From NCBI GenBank assembly GCA_947500005.1, contig CANMQJ010000013.1:91796-155795 (forward strand): a stretch of 64,000 nucleotides of DNA, in the 5' to 3' direction. This document shows, one piece after another, positions 19,690 to 30,749 of this stretch. Positions within the stretch are counted from its first letter, which is position 1, and each line of letters starts with the position of its first letter. The DNA is from an uncultured Paracoccaceae bacterium. Its GTDB lineage: Bacteria; Pseudomonadota; Alphaproteobacteria; Rhodobacterales; Rhodobacteraceae. The notes below the pieces were generated by a model. That model did not search any database and had not been told where the DNA came from. It was given only the letters and a program-made list of their open reading frames with translations. Position numbers and translations under genes: made by a program.

Positions 19690-20147
19690 GCACGCTCTGC
19701 CCGGACGTGGAAACAGTTGTTCGCGGCCGAGCGGATATGGACGAAGGAGATCGCGGGATCGGCCAGCAGGTCGCGGCAGCGCGACAGGATCTGCGGCGTG
19801 GGTGTGACGCCGCCCGTCCCATAGACGATCCGCTCGCCCGCGTCATAGCCGCGGGTGATGTAGCTGTCGGATGTCAGGAAAGCGGGCAGCCGGTCCTCGC
19901 ATGTGCCGGAAGGGCAGTCCTGGGCGCACAGAAAGATCGGCCCGGTTTCGGCATAGGGCTGGGTCGTGGTGAAGGGTTTGCAGGCGAGAACCAGATAGGG
20001 GGTCCGCGTGCGTTGCAGGCAGTGGCGGCAGGGGATGCCGTCCGGATCGGCGGGCCTGCGCTCGGGCGGGTGGCCGTTCGCATCGGGGGCACCGCGCCGC
20101 AGCGCGCGGGCGTAATCGGTGGGCAGGGCGGTGAAACGGATGGTCAT
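19668..20147 (-). CDS. DUF1203 family protein
   Basis: 159 residues matching the DUF1203 pattern. It opens MTIRFTALPTDYARALRRG, then 'PCRHCLQRTRTPYLVLACKPF' with CxxC (a conserved Cys pair), 'FLCAQDC', the tail 'YGTGGVTPTPQI' and 'FVHIRSAANNCFHVRAERA'. The function of the family is not established. The several Cys and the single compact domain suggest a small redox- or metal-related fold, which is inference. It is cytoplasmic, with no signal peptide. Its end overlaps the RND pump gene tail to tail, and it lies 86 bp downstream of hutC on the same strand. Confidence 0.88.
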   Translation of the reverse strand: MTIRFTALPTDYARALRRGAPDANGHPPERRPADPDGIPCRHCLQRTRTPYLVLACKPFTTTQPYAETGPIFLCAQDCPSGTCEDRLPAFLTSDSYITRGYDAGERIVYGTGGVTPTPQILSRCRDLLADPAISFVHIRSAANNCFHVRAERAQVLNTR

Positions 20148-20233
20148 TCGGTGACTCCTGTGGCGGTTCTGCCCGGAGGTCTGCCGGTATTGCCGCTGTC
20201 AGACGACCCGTTTCCTGCGAAAACGGATCGGCG

Positions 20234-20932
20234 TCAGGTTCGGGTGATCAGCTGGTACCCCGGCGCGGTCACCGCCTTGACGGTGGTGATCGGCGCGTCC
20301 TCGATCCATGTCGTCCGCTCGATGACGAAAAGCGCGGCACCTGCCTCGGTTCCCAGGAGATCGGCGAGGCGGGCATCGGCGGTTTCGGCATAGAAGCGCA
20401 GTTCGAACCGCGTGTAGGGCTTGTGCAGCACCAGCCATTCATTGGCGCTTTGCCGGGTCAGGTCCACGTCGCGGATCTCGGGCGAGGTGTCGAGACTGAC
20501 CCAGCGATCCTCGTACATGTAGGGGTGGCCGTCGGAGAGGTGCAGCGCCTCGACACGCAGCATCTCGCGCGGGCTGACCTGTTCCAGCCGGGCCTGTATC
20601 TGCCGGGGGGCGGGGCCTGTCTGCTGGTCGATCAGCTGATAGCCGTATTGCCCGCCCTTCGCCTCGACCTCGTGCCTTGTGATGGGGATGTCGAGCACGG
20701 CGCGGGTGACGGGGTCGGGGCGCACGCGGGTGCCGCCCTTGCGCCGCCTTTCGATGATGCCCGCATCCGAGAGGTCCTGCATCGCGCGCTGCACGGTGGA
20801 GCGGGCGCAATCCATCTCTTCGGCCAAATCCGCGTCTCGGGGTAGCTTGTCGCCGGGGGCGTAGCGGCCTGACAGGATCTGTTCGTGGATCCTTTCGCGG
20901 ATCTCGCGCCAGCTTTGCCGGGACGGGGTCAT
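20234..20932 (-). CDS. hutC: Histidine utilization repressor HutC (GntR family)
   Basis: 232 residues. The N-terminal winged helix (~5-70: 'IRERIHEQILSGRYAPGDKL', then 'MDCARSTVQRAMQDLSDAGI') is GntR type. The C-terminal UTRA ligand domain follows, with 'RVEALHLSDGHPYMYEDRWV' and 'LFVIERTTWIEDAPITTVKA'. HutC represses hut genes and is released by urocanate. The start at 20932 overlaps the hutF stop by one base (TGATG), so it is translationally coupled and repressor output follows hutF expression, giving autoregulation. The probable operator is the palindrome at 22316-22329 between hutF and hutI. Confidence 0.93.
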   Translation of the reverse strand: MTPSRQSWREIRERIHEQILSGRYAPGDKLPRDADLAEEMDCARSTVQRAMQDLSDAGIIERRRKGGTRVRPDPVTRAVLDIPITRHEVEAKGGQYGYQLIDQQTGPAPRQIQARLEQVSPREMLRVEALHLSDGHPYMYEDRWVSLDTSPEIRDVDLTRQSANEWLVLHKPYTRFELRFYAETADARLADLLGTEAGAALFVIERTTWIEDAPITTVKAVTAPGYQLITRT

Positions 20933-22293
20933 CAGATGTCCTGCCCCAGGTCTGCCACCACCTTGCGGAAGGCGGTGGTTATTTCGTCGCGCCGGGCGTG
21001 GCGGCCCTTTTCGACCACGTGGCGGCCTGCCGACCAAGTGTCGGTGATGCAGTCGCGTCCGCGCCCGGTGAAGACCAGGCTGTCGAGCGCGGTATCGCCC
21101 CGGCGGTTGCAGATCCATTCGTTGTCGGTGGAGAGCGCCACCAGGTCGGCCCAGGCGCCGGGTTCGATGCGGCCCGCGTCGCGGCCGCCGGCCTGTGCAC
21201 CGCCCTGCGCGATGGCGTCGAAAAGCACGCGACCGGTGGAGCGGTCGGCGGTCGCCATCGCGGCGCGGCTGCGGTCGCGCAGGCGCTGGGAATAGTCGAG
21301 CGTGGCCAGTTCCTCGAACAGCGCGATATGGATGTTGGAATCGGAGCCCACGCCGAAGCGCCCCTGTGCCGCGGCATAGTCGGTGCCGTTGAAGATGCCG
21401 TCGCCCAGGCTCGATTCCGTGATCGGGCAGAGGCCCGCGACGGCGCCGGTCTGCGCCAGCGCGACGGTTTCGCGTTCGGTCATCTGGGTGCAGTGGATCA
21501 GGCACCAGCGGTCGTCCACCGCGTGGTTTTTGAGCAGCCAGTCGACGGGGCGTGCGCCCCAGGCGGCCTCGACCTCCTCGACCTCGGCCACCTGTTCGGC
21601 GAGATGCATGTGCAGCGGTCCGTCATGCAGCGCCACCGCGTCGCGCAGCGAGGCGCGATCCACCGCGCGGAGGGAATGGGGGGCCGTGCCGATGGTGTAA
21701 TCGGCCGGGGCGTCCTTCAGATGTGTCCGGCTGGCGGCGTGGAGATCCGCGTAACGGGCCATGTCATTGCCGAAGCGGCGCTGCCCACCCTGAAGCGGGC
21801 GTTCGTCGCATCCGCCATGCGTGTAGAGCACGGGCAGAAGGGTGAGGCCGATGCCGGTATCCCGCGCGGCTGCCGTGATGCGGCCCGCCATCTCGGCCAG
21901 GTCGTCGTAAGGAACCCCGCCGGGCGCGTGGTGGAGATAGTGGAACTCGGCCACCGAGCCGTATCCGGCCTCGAGCATCTCCATGAAGACCAGCCGGGCG
22001 ATCACCTCGACCTGCTCGGGCGTCAGGCGGTCGAGGAAACGGTACATCAGCCGCCGCCAGGTCCAGAAACTGTCGCGCGGGTCGGGGCCGCGGGTTTCGG
22101 TCAGGCCGGCCATCGCGCGCTGAAAGGCATGGCTGTGCAGGTTCGTGGGGGCGGGCAGGATCAGGTCATGCACCGGGCCCTGCGCCTCGGCCCCCGGCGT
22201 GACGGAGACGATTCGTCCATCCTCGATGCCGATGGCAACGTCCTTGGCCCAGCCTGCCGGTGTAAGTGCCTGTCTTGCATGGAGAAGTTTCAT
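20932..22293 (-). CDS. hutF: Formimidoylglutamate deiminase
   Basis: 453 residues of the amidohydrolase superfamily. HutF deaminates N-formimino-L-glutamate to N-formyl-L-glutamate, the fourth step of the five-step histidine pathway. Metal-binding HxH is in 'NLHSHAFQRAMAGLTET'. Later ligands are His in 'PLHMHLAEQVAEVEE', His in 'WCLIHCTQMTERE' and Asp in 'RFGVGSDSNIHI'. 'YLHHAPGGVPYDD' is characteristic of HutF. It is the first gene of the leftward hut unit, followed by coupled hutC and divergent from hutI. Co-occurrence with HutG rather than HutG-type formiminoglutamase agrees with this route. The start MKLLHARQAL at 22293 has GGAGAAG upstream. Confidence 0.95.
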   Translation of the reverse strand: MKLLHARQALTPAGWAKDVAIGIEDGRIVSVTPGAEAQGPVHDLILPAPTNLHSHAFQRAMAGLTETRGPDPRDSFWTWRRLMYRFLDRLTPEQVEVIARLVFMEMLEAGYGSVAEFHYLHHAPGGVPYDDLAEMAGRITAAARDTGIGLTLLPVLYTHGGCDERPLQGGQRRFGNDMARYADLHAASRTHLKDAPADYTIGTAPHSLRAVDRASLRDAVALHDGPLHMHLAEQVAEVEEVEAAWGARPVDWLLKNHAVDDRWCLIHCTQMTERETVALAQTGAVAGLCPITESSLGDGIFNGTDYAAAQGRFGVGSDSNIHIALFEELATLDYSQRLRDRSRAAMATADRSTGRVLFDAIAQGGAQAGGRDAGRIEPGAWADLVALSTDNEWICNRRGDTALDSLVFTGRGRDCITDTWSAGRHVVEKGRHARRDEITTAFRKVVADLGQDI

Positions 22294-22306
22294 CGCGACG
22301 CCTTTG

Positions 22307-22336
22307 TTGACAAAATATGTAGCTACATAATAATGA
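22307..22336 (+). promoter_or_regulatory. hutI promoter with embedded HutC-type operator
   Basis: TTGACA at 22307-22312 is a perfect -35 hexamer. A perfect 14-bp palindrome TATGTAGCTACATA (22316-22329) fills the spacer, and an AT-rich -10 (TAATGA at 22331-22336, 18-bp spacing) follows. The hutI ATG is at 22368. The location between divergent hutF and hutI, with hutC in the same cluster, makes it the likely HutC site. A repressor here would block the -35/-10 region directly. Confidence 0.75.
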
Positions 22337-22367
22337 TAAGCATGTTTTTAGGCAAGGGTGGGAGAAC

Positions 22368-23560
22368 ATGCGCGACAGAACGGTCATCACCAATGTCACC
22401 GCGGCGACCATGGGGGGCGAAGGCTATGGCCTGGTCGAGGATGCCGCCATTGCCATCGAAGGAGAGCGCATCGCCTGGGTCGGTCCACTGTCGGATCTGC
22501 CGGCGGATTTCGCCGATGCGGGGCGGCTGGACGGGCAGGGCGGCGTGGTCACGCCCGCGCTGATCGACTGTCACACCCATATCGTGCATGGCGGCAACCG
22601 CGCCCGCGAGTTCGAGATGCGGCTGGAGGGCGCGAGCTATGAGCAGATCGCGCGCGCCGGTGGCGGCATCGTCTCGACGGTGGCGGCCACGCGGGAGGCG
22701 ACGTTCGACGACCTGCTGGCGCGCGCGCTGACCCGCGTGGATGCGCTGATCGCCGAGGGTGTCGCGGTGATCGAGGTCAAATCGGGCTATGGGCTGGACC
22801 TGGAGACCGAGTTGAAGATGCTGCGCGTCGCCCGCGCGTTGGGCGAGAAGCGGCCCGTGCGGGTGGTGACCTCGTTTCTGGGCGCCCATGCGGTGCCCAG
22901 GGGGATGGAGGCCGACAGCTATATCGACGAGGTCTGCATTCCCGCGCTGGAGGCCGCCCATGCCGAAGGGCTGGTCGATGCGGTGGACGGGTTCTGCGAG
23001 GGGATCGCCTTTGACACGGACCAGATCCGCCGGGTCTTTGACAGGGCGCGGGCGCTGGGCATCCCGGTGAAGCTGCATGCCGAGCAGCTGTCGAACCTGG
23101 GCGGGACGGCGCTGGCGGCGGAATACGGCGCGCTGTCGGCCGATCACGTGGAATATGCAAGCGAAGCCGATGCCAAGGCACTGGCCGGGGCGGGGAGTGT
23201 CGCGGTGCTGCTGCCCGGTGCGTTCTACACGCTGCATGAGACGCAGAAACCGCCCGTCGCCGCGTTCCGCGAGCATGGCGTGCCGATGGCGGTGGCGACC
23301 GACTGGAACCCCGGATCGTCTCCGATGGGCTCGGTGCTGTTGTCGATGAACATGGTCTGCACGCTCTTTGCGCTGACGCCCGCCGAGGCGCTGGCCGGGA
23401 CCACGCGCAATGCGGCGCGGGCGCTGGGGCTGAGCGATTGTGGCGTGATCGCGGAGGGGATGCGCGCCGATCTGGCGATCTGGGATATCTCGGACCCTGC
23501 CGAGCTGTCCTATGGCATCGGGATCAACCCGTTGCGCCAACGCATCCACGGAGGCCGGAC

Positions 23561-23564
<4 letters not shown>
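22368..23564 (+). CDS. hutI: Imidazolonepropionase
   Basis: 398 residues. This amidohydrolase opens the imidazolone ring of 4-imidazolone-5-propanoate to N-formimino-L-glutamate, the third step of histidine degradation. The metal HxH is in '[20 protein letters not shown]'. '[20 protein letters not shown]' and '[19 protein letters not shown]' are HutI hallmarks, followed by '[20 protein letters not shown]' and '[12 protein letters not shown]' (the metal Asp). It is the first gene of the rightward hut operon and overlaps hutH by 4 bp (ATGA). The HutC-type operator and promoter lie 30-60 bp upstream. Confidence 0.96.
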
Positions 23565-25077
<1,513 letters not shown>

Positions 25078-25081
<4 letters not shown>

Positions 25082-25866
25082 GCTTGCTGGAGATCACGCG
25101 CGGGGAAAGCCCGCTGGTTCTGGGCCTGCCGCATACCGGGACGGACCTGCCCGAGGAAGTGGCGGAGCGGCTGAATGACACGGGCCGCGCGCTGGCCGAT
25201 ACGGATTGGCACATCCATAATCTTTACAGTGGCTTGGATGGCGATGTTACATCGGTTCGGACGACGGTGCATCGCTATGCCATCGACGTGAACCGCGACC
25301 CGAGCGGCGAAAGCCTCTATCCCGGTCAGAACACGACCGGCCTGTGCCCGCTGACGGATTTCGACGGCCAGTCGATCTATCGCGCCGGGATGGAGCCGGA
25401 TGCGGAAGAGGTCGAGCGGCGGCGGGCGGCCTTTCACGCGCCCTATCACGCGGCGCTGGAGGCCGAGCTGGAGCGGGTGCGCGCGCGGCATGGTTTCGCC
25501 ATCCTCTACGATTGCCATTCGATCCGGTCGCAGATCCCGTTCCTGTTCGACGGGCGGCTGCCCGATTTCAACATAGGCACCTATCTGGGCGCGACCTGTG
25601 ATCCGGATATCGAATTCTCGGTTCTGGAAATCTGCGAAGCTGCAGAGGGTTACACGTCGATCCTCAACGGTCGCTTCAAGGGCGGCTGGACGACGCGCCA
25701 TTACGGGCGGCCGGGCGACGGGCTGCACGCGATCCAGATGGAGCTGGCGCAATCCACCTACATGGAGGAAGCGCCGCCCTGGCCCTATGACAGCGCGCGG
25801 GCCGAGCGCCTGCGCACCCATCTCAAGACCATCCTCGAAACCCTGATCCGCTGGAGGCCCGCATGA
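25078..25866 (+). CDS. hutG: N-formylglutamate deformylase
   Basis: 262 residues. It hydrolyses N-formyl-L-glutamate to glutamate and formate, the last step of the HutF branch. The N-formylglutamate amidohydrolase family signatures are '[16 protein letters not shown]', '[10 protein letters not shown]', '[20 protein letters not shown]' and '[20 protein letters not shown]' (metal Asp/His), then '[20 protein letters not shown]'. It overlaps hutH and hutU by ATGA. The combination with hutF shows that the pathway ends in formate rather than formamide. A longer upstream frame through hutH is ignored. Confidence 0.95.
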
Positions 25867-27536
25867 GCGACCCGCGCAAGAACACCCGTGATATCTATCC
25901 CCCCACCGGCACCGAGCTGAACGCGAAGAGCTGGCTGACCGAGGCACCGCTCAGGATGCTGATGAACAACCTTCATCCCGACGTGGCCGAGAACCCGCAT
26001 GAGTTGGTGGTCTATGGTGGGATCGGGCGGGCGGCCCGGACCTGGGACGATTTCGACCGGATCGTGGCCGGGCTGAAGGATCTGGAGGCCGACGAGACGC
26101 TGGTCGTGCAGTCGGGCAAGCCCATCGCCATCGTCAAGACGCATGTCGATGCGCCGCGCGTGCTGATCGCCAATTCCAACATCGTGCCGCATTGGGCCAC
26201 CTGGGACCATTTCAGCGAGCTCGATAAGAAGGGCCTGATGATGTACGGCCAGATGACGGCCGGCTCCTGGATCTATATCGGGACGCAGGGCATCGTGCAG
26301 GGCACCTATGAGACCTTTGCCGAGGCGGGCCGCCAGCATTACGACGGGGACCTGACGGGCAAGTGGATCCTGACCGGCGGGCTTGGCGGAATGGGCGGCG
26401 CGCAGCCGCTGGCGGCCGTGATGGCCGGGGCCTGCTGTCTTGCCGTGGAATGCAATCCCGACAGCATCGATTTCCGCCTGCGTACCCGCTACCTCGACGA
26501 GAAGGCCGAGACGCTGGACGAGGCGATGGAGATGATCGAGCGCTGGACCAAGGCGGGCGAGGCGAAATCCGTGGGGCTTCTCGGCAATGCGGCGGATGTC
26601 TTTACCGAGATCCGCAAGCGCGGCATCCGTCCCGATATCGTCACCGACCAGACCAGCGCGCATGACCCGGTCAACGGCTACCTGCCGCAGGGCTGGAGCA
26701 TGGCCCAGTGGCGCGAAAAGCGCGAGAGCGATCCCAAGACGGTGGAAAAGGCCGCGCGCGCCTCGATGAAGGTGCATGTCGAGGCGATGGTCGGCTTCTG
26801 GAACGACGGGGTGCCGACGCTGGATTACGGCAACAACATCCGCCAGGTCGCGCAGGAAGAGGGGCTGGAGAACGCATTCGCCTTCCCCGGTTTCGTGCCC
26901 GCCTATATCCGGCCGCTCTTTTGCAAGGGGATCGGGCCGTTCCGCTGGTGTGCGCTGTCGGGCGACCCCGAGGATATCTACAAGACCGACCAGGCGATGA
27001 AGGAGCTTTTCCCCGAGAACGAGCATCTGCATAACTGGCTGGACATGGCGCGCGAGCGGATCTCCTTCCAGGGGCTGCCGGCGCGGATCTGCTGGATCGG
27101 GCTGGGCGACCGGCACCGGGCGGGGCTGAAGTTCAACGAGATGGTGGCCAGCGGCGAGTTGAAGGCGCCGATCGTGATCGGGCGCGACCATCTCGATTCG
27201 GGATCGGTCGCCAGCCCCAACCGCGAAACCGAGGCGATGAAGGACGGATCGGACGCTGTCAGCGACTGGCCGCTTCTCAATGCGCTGGTGAATACGGCAT
27301 CGGGGGCCACCTGGGTCTCGCTGCATCATGGCGGCGGCGTCGGAATGGGCTTTTCCCAGCATGCCGGTGTCGTCATCGTTGCGGATGGCACGCCCGAGGC
27401 TGCAAAACGTCTGGAGCGGGTCCTGTGGAACGATCCCGCCTCCGGCGTCTGGCGCCATGCCGATGCGGGATATGACGAGGCGATTGCCTGCGCCAAAGAG
27501 CATGGGCTGCGCCTGCCGGGGATCCTCGGCAACTGA
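25863..27536 (+). CDS. hutU: Urocanate hydratase
   Basis: 557 residues. HutU adds water to urocanate to give 4-imidazolone-5-propanoate, using tightly bound NAD+ as an electrophile. Family signatures include '[16 protein letters not shown]', '[18 protein letters not shown]', '[17 protein letters not shown]' (NAD binding), '[14 protein letters not shown]', the active-site Cys region '[20 protein letters not shown]' and the C-terminal '[18 protein letters not shown]'. Length is exactly typical. It overlaps hutG by ATGA and is followed after 28 bp by the TRAP binding-protein gene, so the operon probably runs into the transporter. Confidence 0.98.
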   Translation: MSDPRKNTRDIYPPTGTELNAKSWLTEAPLRMLMNNLHPDVAENPHELVVYGGIGRAARTWDDFDRIVAGLKDLEADETLVVQSGKPIAIVKTHVDAPRVLIANSNIVPHWATWDHFSELDKKGLMMYGQMTAGSWIYIGTQGIVQGTYETFAEAGRQHYDGDLTGKWILTGGLGGMGGAQPLAAVMAGACCLAVECNPDSIDFRLRTRYLDEKAETLDEAMEMIERWTKAGEAKSVGLLGNAADVFTEIRKRGIRPDIVTDQTSAHDPVNGYLPQGWSMAQWREKRESDPKTVEKAARASMKVHVEAMVGFWNDGVPTLDYGNNIRQVAQEEGLENAFAFPGFVPAYIRPLFCKGIGPFRWCALSGDPEDIYKTDQAMKELFPENEHLHNWLDMARERISFQGLPARICWIGLGDRHRAGLKFNEMVASGELKAPIVIGRDHLDSGSVASPNRETEAMKDGSDAVSDWPLLNALVNTASGATWVSLHHGGGVGMGFSQHAGVVIVADGTPEAAKRLERVLWNDPASGVWRHADAGYDEAIACAKEHGLRLPGILGN

Positions 27537-27564
27537 AGTGAAGCAACCAACCGGGAGTATGACG

Positions 27565-28650
27565 ATGAAAAGAAGACAGTTCCTCACCGCCGGTGCGGCC
27601 GGGCTTGCCGCCGCACCGCTGGCCACACCGGCCATCGCGCAGGACGTGATGCGGTGGAAGATGGTGACCGCATGGCCCAAGAACCTGCCGGGGCCGGGGG
27701 TGGCCGCGCAGAACCTGGCCGACCGGATCACCACCCTGTCGGGTGGCCGGATCGAGGTCCAGCTTTACGCTGCGGGCGAGATCGTGCCCGGACCGGGCGT
27801 GTTCGACGCGGTGAGCGAGGGCACGGCCGAGCTGTATCACGCGGTTCCTGCCTATTGGGGGTCGAAATCCAAGGGCATCCTGCTGTTCGGATCGCAGCCT
27901 TTCGGCCTGCGCGCGGACGAGCAGTTCGGCTGGATGTATCACGGTGGCGGCCAGGCGCTCTATGACGAGATGTATGGCCGTTTCGGCATCAAGCCGTTCC
28001 TGTGCGGCAATTCCGGGCCGCAATGGGCGGGCTGGTTCCGCAACGAGATCAACTCGGTCGAGGATCTCAAGGGCATGAAGTTTCGCACCACGGGTCTGGC
28101 CTCGGAGATGGCGACCAAGCTCGGCATGGCGGCCGAGGCGATGAGCGGTCCCGCGATGTTCCAGGCGCTGCAGACCGGCGCGCTGGATGCGGGCGAGTTC
28201 ATCGGGCCCTGGACCGACAGCGCGCTTGGCTATCAGCAGGTGGCGAAGAACTATTACTGGCCCGGCGTGGGCGAGCCGTCCTCGGCCGAGGAATGCGGCG
28301 TGAACGCCGAGGTGTTCGGCGGGCTGCCGGATGACCTGAAACAGGCGGTGACGATGGCCTGCGAAAGCCTCTACAACCCGGTCTGGACCGAGTACACCAC
28401 CAAGCACGCAGCCGCGCTGAAGAAGCTGGTCGAGGAGGATGGCGTGCAGGTCCGCAAGCTGCCGCAGGACGTGATCGACGCCATGGGCGTGGCCGCCAAG
28501 GAGGTCATCGACGAGCTGCGCCAAGACGATGACGAGCTGGTGCGCCGCATCACCGAAAGCTTCGTTGCCTATCGCGACAGCGTCGGCAGCTACATGACCT
28601 ATGCCGACAATGGCCAGATGAACGCCCGCGCGGCGGTCATGGGCTACTGA
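27565..28650 (+). CDS. TRAP transporter solute-binding protein (TakP-like DctP family) in the hut operon
   Basis: 361 residues. It is the periplasmic binding protein of a sodium-driven TRAP importer. A Tat-type signal (MKRRQFLTAGAAGLAAAPLA, cleavage after PAIAQ) starts at 27565; GGGAG lies 7 bp before this ATG but only 1 bp before the ATG at 27559, so the second is chosen. The body resembles TakP/FcbT1-type proteins: 'WKMVTAWPKNLPGPG', 'GGRIEVQLYAAGEIVPGPGV', 'WAGWFRNEINSVEDLKGMKF' (the conserved Arg region that binds carboxylates) and 'DAGEFIGPWTDSALGYQQVA'. TakP binds 2-oxo acids, so a carboxylate ligand is likely. Its place 28 bp after hutU suggests histidine, urocanate or a related imidazole acid, but this is inference. 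Confidence 0.9.
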   Translation: MKRRQFLTAGAAGLAAAPLATPAIAQDVMRWKMVTAWPKNLPGPGVAAQNLADRITTLSGGRIEVQLYAAGEIVPGPGVFDAVSEGTAELYHAVPAYWGSKSKGILLFGSQPFGLRADEQFGWMYHGGGQALYDEMYGRFGIKPFLCGNSGPQWAGWFRNEINSVEDLKGMKFRTTGLASEMATKLGMAAEAMSGPAMFQALQTGALDAGEFIGPWTDSALGYQQVAKNYYWPGVGEPSSAEECGVNAEVFGGLPDDLKQAVTMACESLYNPVWTEYTTKHAAALKKLVEEDGVQVRKLPQDVIDAMGVAAKEVIDELRQDDDELVRRITESFVAYRDSVGSYMTYADNGQMNARAAVMGY

Positions 28651-28704
28651 TGACAGCGGCGCGCGGGGGTGATCCCGCGCGCCGGTTTTGCCAAGGGGGC
28701 GGGG

Positions 28705-29202
28705 ATGCTGCGACTTGCCGAGATGATCGACGGGCTGAACCGGGCCCTTGCGAAGGGGCTGCGCTGGCTGGCGCTGGCGATGGTGCTGATCCAGTTCGGC
28801 ATCGTGATCGGGCGTTATGTGTTCGGCGTGAACTCCATCGCGGTGCAGGAGAGCGTTCTCTACCTTCACGCGATCCTGTTCATGCTTGCGGCGGGCTTCA
28901 CGCTGCTGGTGGACAAGCATGTGAGGGTCGACATCTTCTATGCCAAGGCCAGCCCGGCGGCGCGGCGGCGGGTGGATATCCTGGGTCACCTGTTCCTGCT
29001 GCTGCCCTCGATGGCGGCGCTGGCCTACTGGTCATGGCCCTCGGTGCGCAATTCCTGGGCCATCCTCGAGGGGCCGATCTCGGTCGGCGGGATCGAGGCG
29101 GTCTTTCTGTTGAAATCCCTGATCCCGGCTTTCTGCCTGCTGGTGGCGCTGCAATCGCTGGCGCTGCTGCTGCGGCTTTTCGCCGGTGAGGAGCCTGCAT
29201 GA
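28705..29202 (+). CDS. TRAP transporter small permease (DctQ family)
   Basis: 165 residues with four predicted membrane helices ('LALAMVLIQFGIVIGRYVFG', 'YLHAILFMLAAGFTLLV', 'LFLLLPSMAALAYWSW', 'AFCLLVALQSLALLLRLF'). The second-helix end 'DKHVRVDIFYAKASPAARRR' is the DctQ family motif. It partners the large permease downstream, with which it overlaps by 4 bp. The ATG at 28705 follows AAGGGGGCGGGG; the in-frame ATC and ATG codons further upstream lack a site. Part of the hut-linked TRAP importer. Confidence 0.92.
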   Translation: MLRLAEMIDGLNRALAKGLRWLALAMVLIQFGIVIGRYVFGVNSIAVQESVLYLHAILFMLAAGFTLLVDKHVRVDIFYAKASPAARRRVDILGHLFLLLPSMAALAYWSWPSVRNSWAILEGPISVGGIEAVFLLKSLIPAFCLLVALQSLALLLRLFAGEEPA

Positions 29203-30749
29203 CCCAGCACCTGGACCTGTTGATGTTCGCCGCGCTGATCGTGGCGATCCTGTCGGGCTTTCCCGTGGCCTTTGCCATTTCGGGGGTCGCCGTCCTGTTC
29301 GCCTATCTGGGATGGATGCTGGGGGTGATGGATATCACCCTGTTGGGCGCCTTCGGGCAGCGGGTGTTCGGGCTGATCTCGAACACCGTTCTGATCGCCA
29401 TTCCGCTTTTCGTGCTGATGGGCGCGATCCTGGAGAAAAGCCGGATCGCCGAGGATCTGCTGGACACGATGGGCCGCGCCTTCGGCCAGTTGCGGGGCGG
29501 ACTGGGCATCTCGGTGGTGCTGGTGGGGGCGCTGCTTGCGGCCTCGACCGGGATCGTGGGGGCGACCGTGGTGGCGATGGGCATGATCGCGCTGCCCACC
29601 ATGCTGCGCGCGGGTTATGACGCGCGGGTGGCCTCGGGCATCGTCTGTACCGCCGGGACGCTGGGACAGATCATCCCGCCCTCGACGCTGCTGATCATCC
29701 TGGCCGACGTGATGTCGAACGCCTATCAGCAGGCGCAGTATGAGCAAGGCAAGTTCGCGGTCGAGGCGCTGTCGGTGGGGCAGTTCTTTGCCGCCGCCCT
29801 GATGCCGGGGCTGCTGCTGGTCTGTCTTTACCTGATTTACATCCTGCTGCGCGGCGCGCTGCGGCCGCAGGACATGCCGCCCGCCGATCTTGACGTGCCG
29901 CGGCCGACGCGGGCCGAGGTGCTGTCGGCTATCGTGCCGCCGCTTCTGCTGATCTTCGCGGTGCTGGGCTCGATCCTGGGCGGCATCGCCACGCCGACCG
30001 AGGCGGCGGCGGTGGGCGCCATCGGCGCGCTTTTGCTGTCGGGGATGCGGCTGGGCCGACATCGCGGACTGATCCTTGCGGGCGCCTTGGCGCTGATCGC
30101 GCTGGCCATCGCGGCGGGGGTGTTCCCGGTCCGGCTGCAACGCAGCGATCTGGGGGCGGGGTCGTGGATCGCGGGCGGCGCCTATGTCCTGCTCGCGGTG
30201 CTGGGCGCGGCGGCGGTTCTGGCCGCGCTGTCGAACATGTTCGCCAAGCGGGTGATCCATGATGCCGTGACCTCGACCATGACGATGACGGCGATGATCT
30301 TCGCCACGATCCTGGCGGCGGGGATGTTTTCACTGGTGTTCATCGGTCTGGGCGGCGAGGAGCGGGTCGCCCATTGGCTGGAGAACCTGCCGGGCGGGGC
30401 CACCGGCGCGCTGATCGTGACGATGATCATTGTTTTCCTGATGGGGTTCTTCCTGGATTTCGTCGAGATCTCGGTGATCGTGCTGCCGCTGGTGACGCCG
30501 ACGCTGATCCTGCTGGGGCATGATCCGATCTGGCTGGGTATCATCCTGGCGATCAACCTGCAGACCTCGTTCCTGACGCCGCCCTTCGGGTTCTCGCTGT
30601 TCTACCTGCGCGGGGCCGCGCCGCCTGAGGTGACGACGGGGCAGATCTATCGCGGGGTGATCCCTTTCATCGGGTTGCAGGCGGTGGGCGTGGCGATCGT
30701 GTGGTTCTTTCCCGCGCTCACCACCTGGCTGCCGAGGGTGATGTTCTGA
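29199..30749 (+). CDS. TRAP transporter large permease (DctM family)
   Basis: 516 residues, larger than the usual ~430 because of an extra ~80-residue hydrophobic insert at ~255-345 ('LILAGALALIALAIAAGVF', 'WIAGGAYVLLAVLGAAAVLA'). This insert occurs in the DctM subgroup that pairs with TakP/FcbT-type binding proteins. Conserved parts are 'IAIPLFVLMGAILEKSRIAE', 'STGIVGATVVAMGMIALPTM', 'GTLGQIIPPSTLLIILADVM' and the terminal 'NLQTSFLTPPFGFSLFYLRG'. It is an inner-membrane, probably sodium-coupled transporter and the last gene of the rightward hut unit. A long hairpin follows at once. Confidence 0.94.
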   Translation: MTQHLDLLMFAALIVAILSGFPVAFAISGVAVLFAYLGWMLGVMDITLLGAFGQRVFGLISNTVLIAIPLFVLMGAILEKSRIAEDLLDTMGRAFGQLRGGLGISVVLVGALLAASTGIVGATVVAMGMIALPTMLRAGYDARVASGIVCTAGTLGQIIPPSTLLIILADVMSNAYQQAQYEQGKFAVEALSVGQFFAAALMPGLLLVCLYLIYILLRGALRPQDMPPADLDVPRPTRAEVLSAIVPPLLLIFAVLGSILGGIATPTEAAAVGAIGALLLSGMRLGRHRGLILAGALALIALAIAAGVFPVRLQRSDLGAGSWIAGGAYVLLAVLGAAAVLAALSNMFAKRVIHDAVTSTMTMTAMIFATILAAGMFSLVFIGLGGEERVAHWLENLPGGATGALIVTMIIVFLMGFFLDFVEISVIVLPLVTPTLILLGHDPIWLGIILAINLQTSFLTPPFGFSLFYLRGAAPPEVTTGQIYRGVIPFIGLQAVGVAIVWFFPALTTWLPRVMF

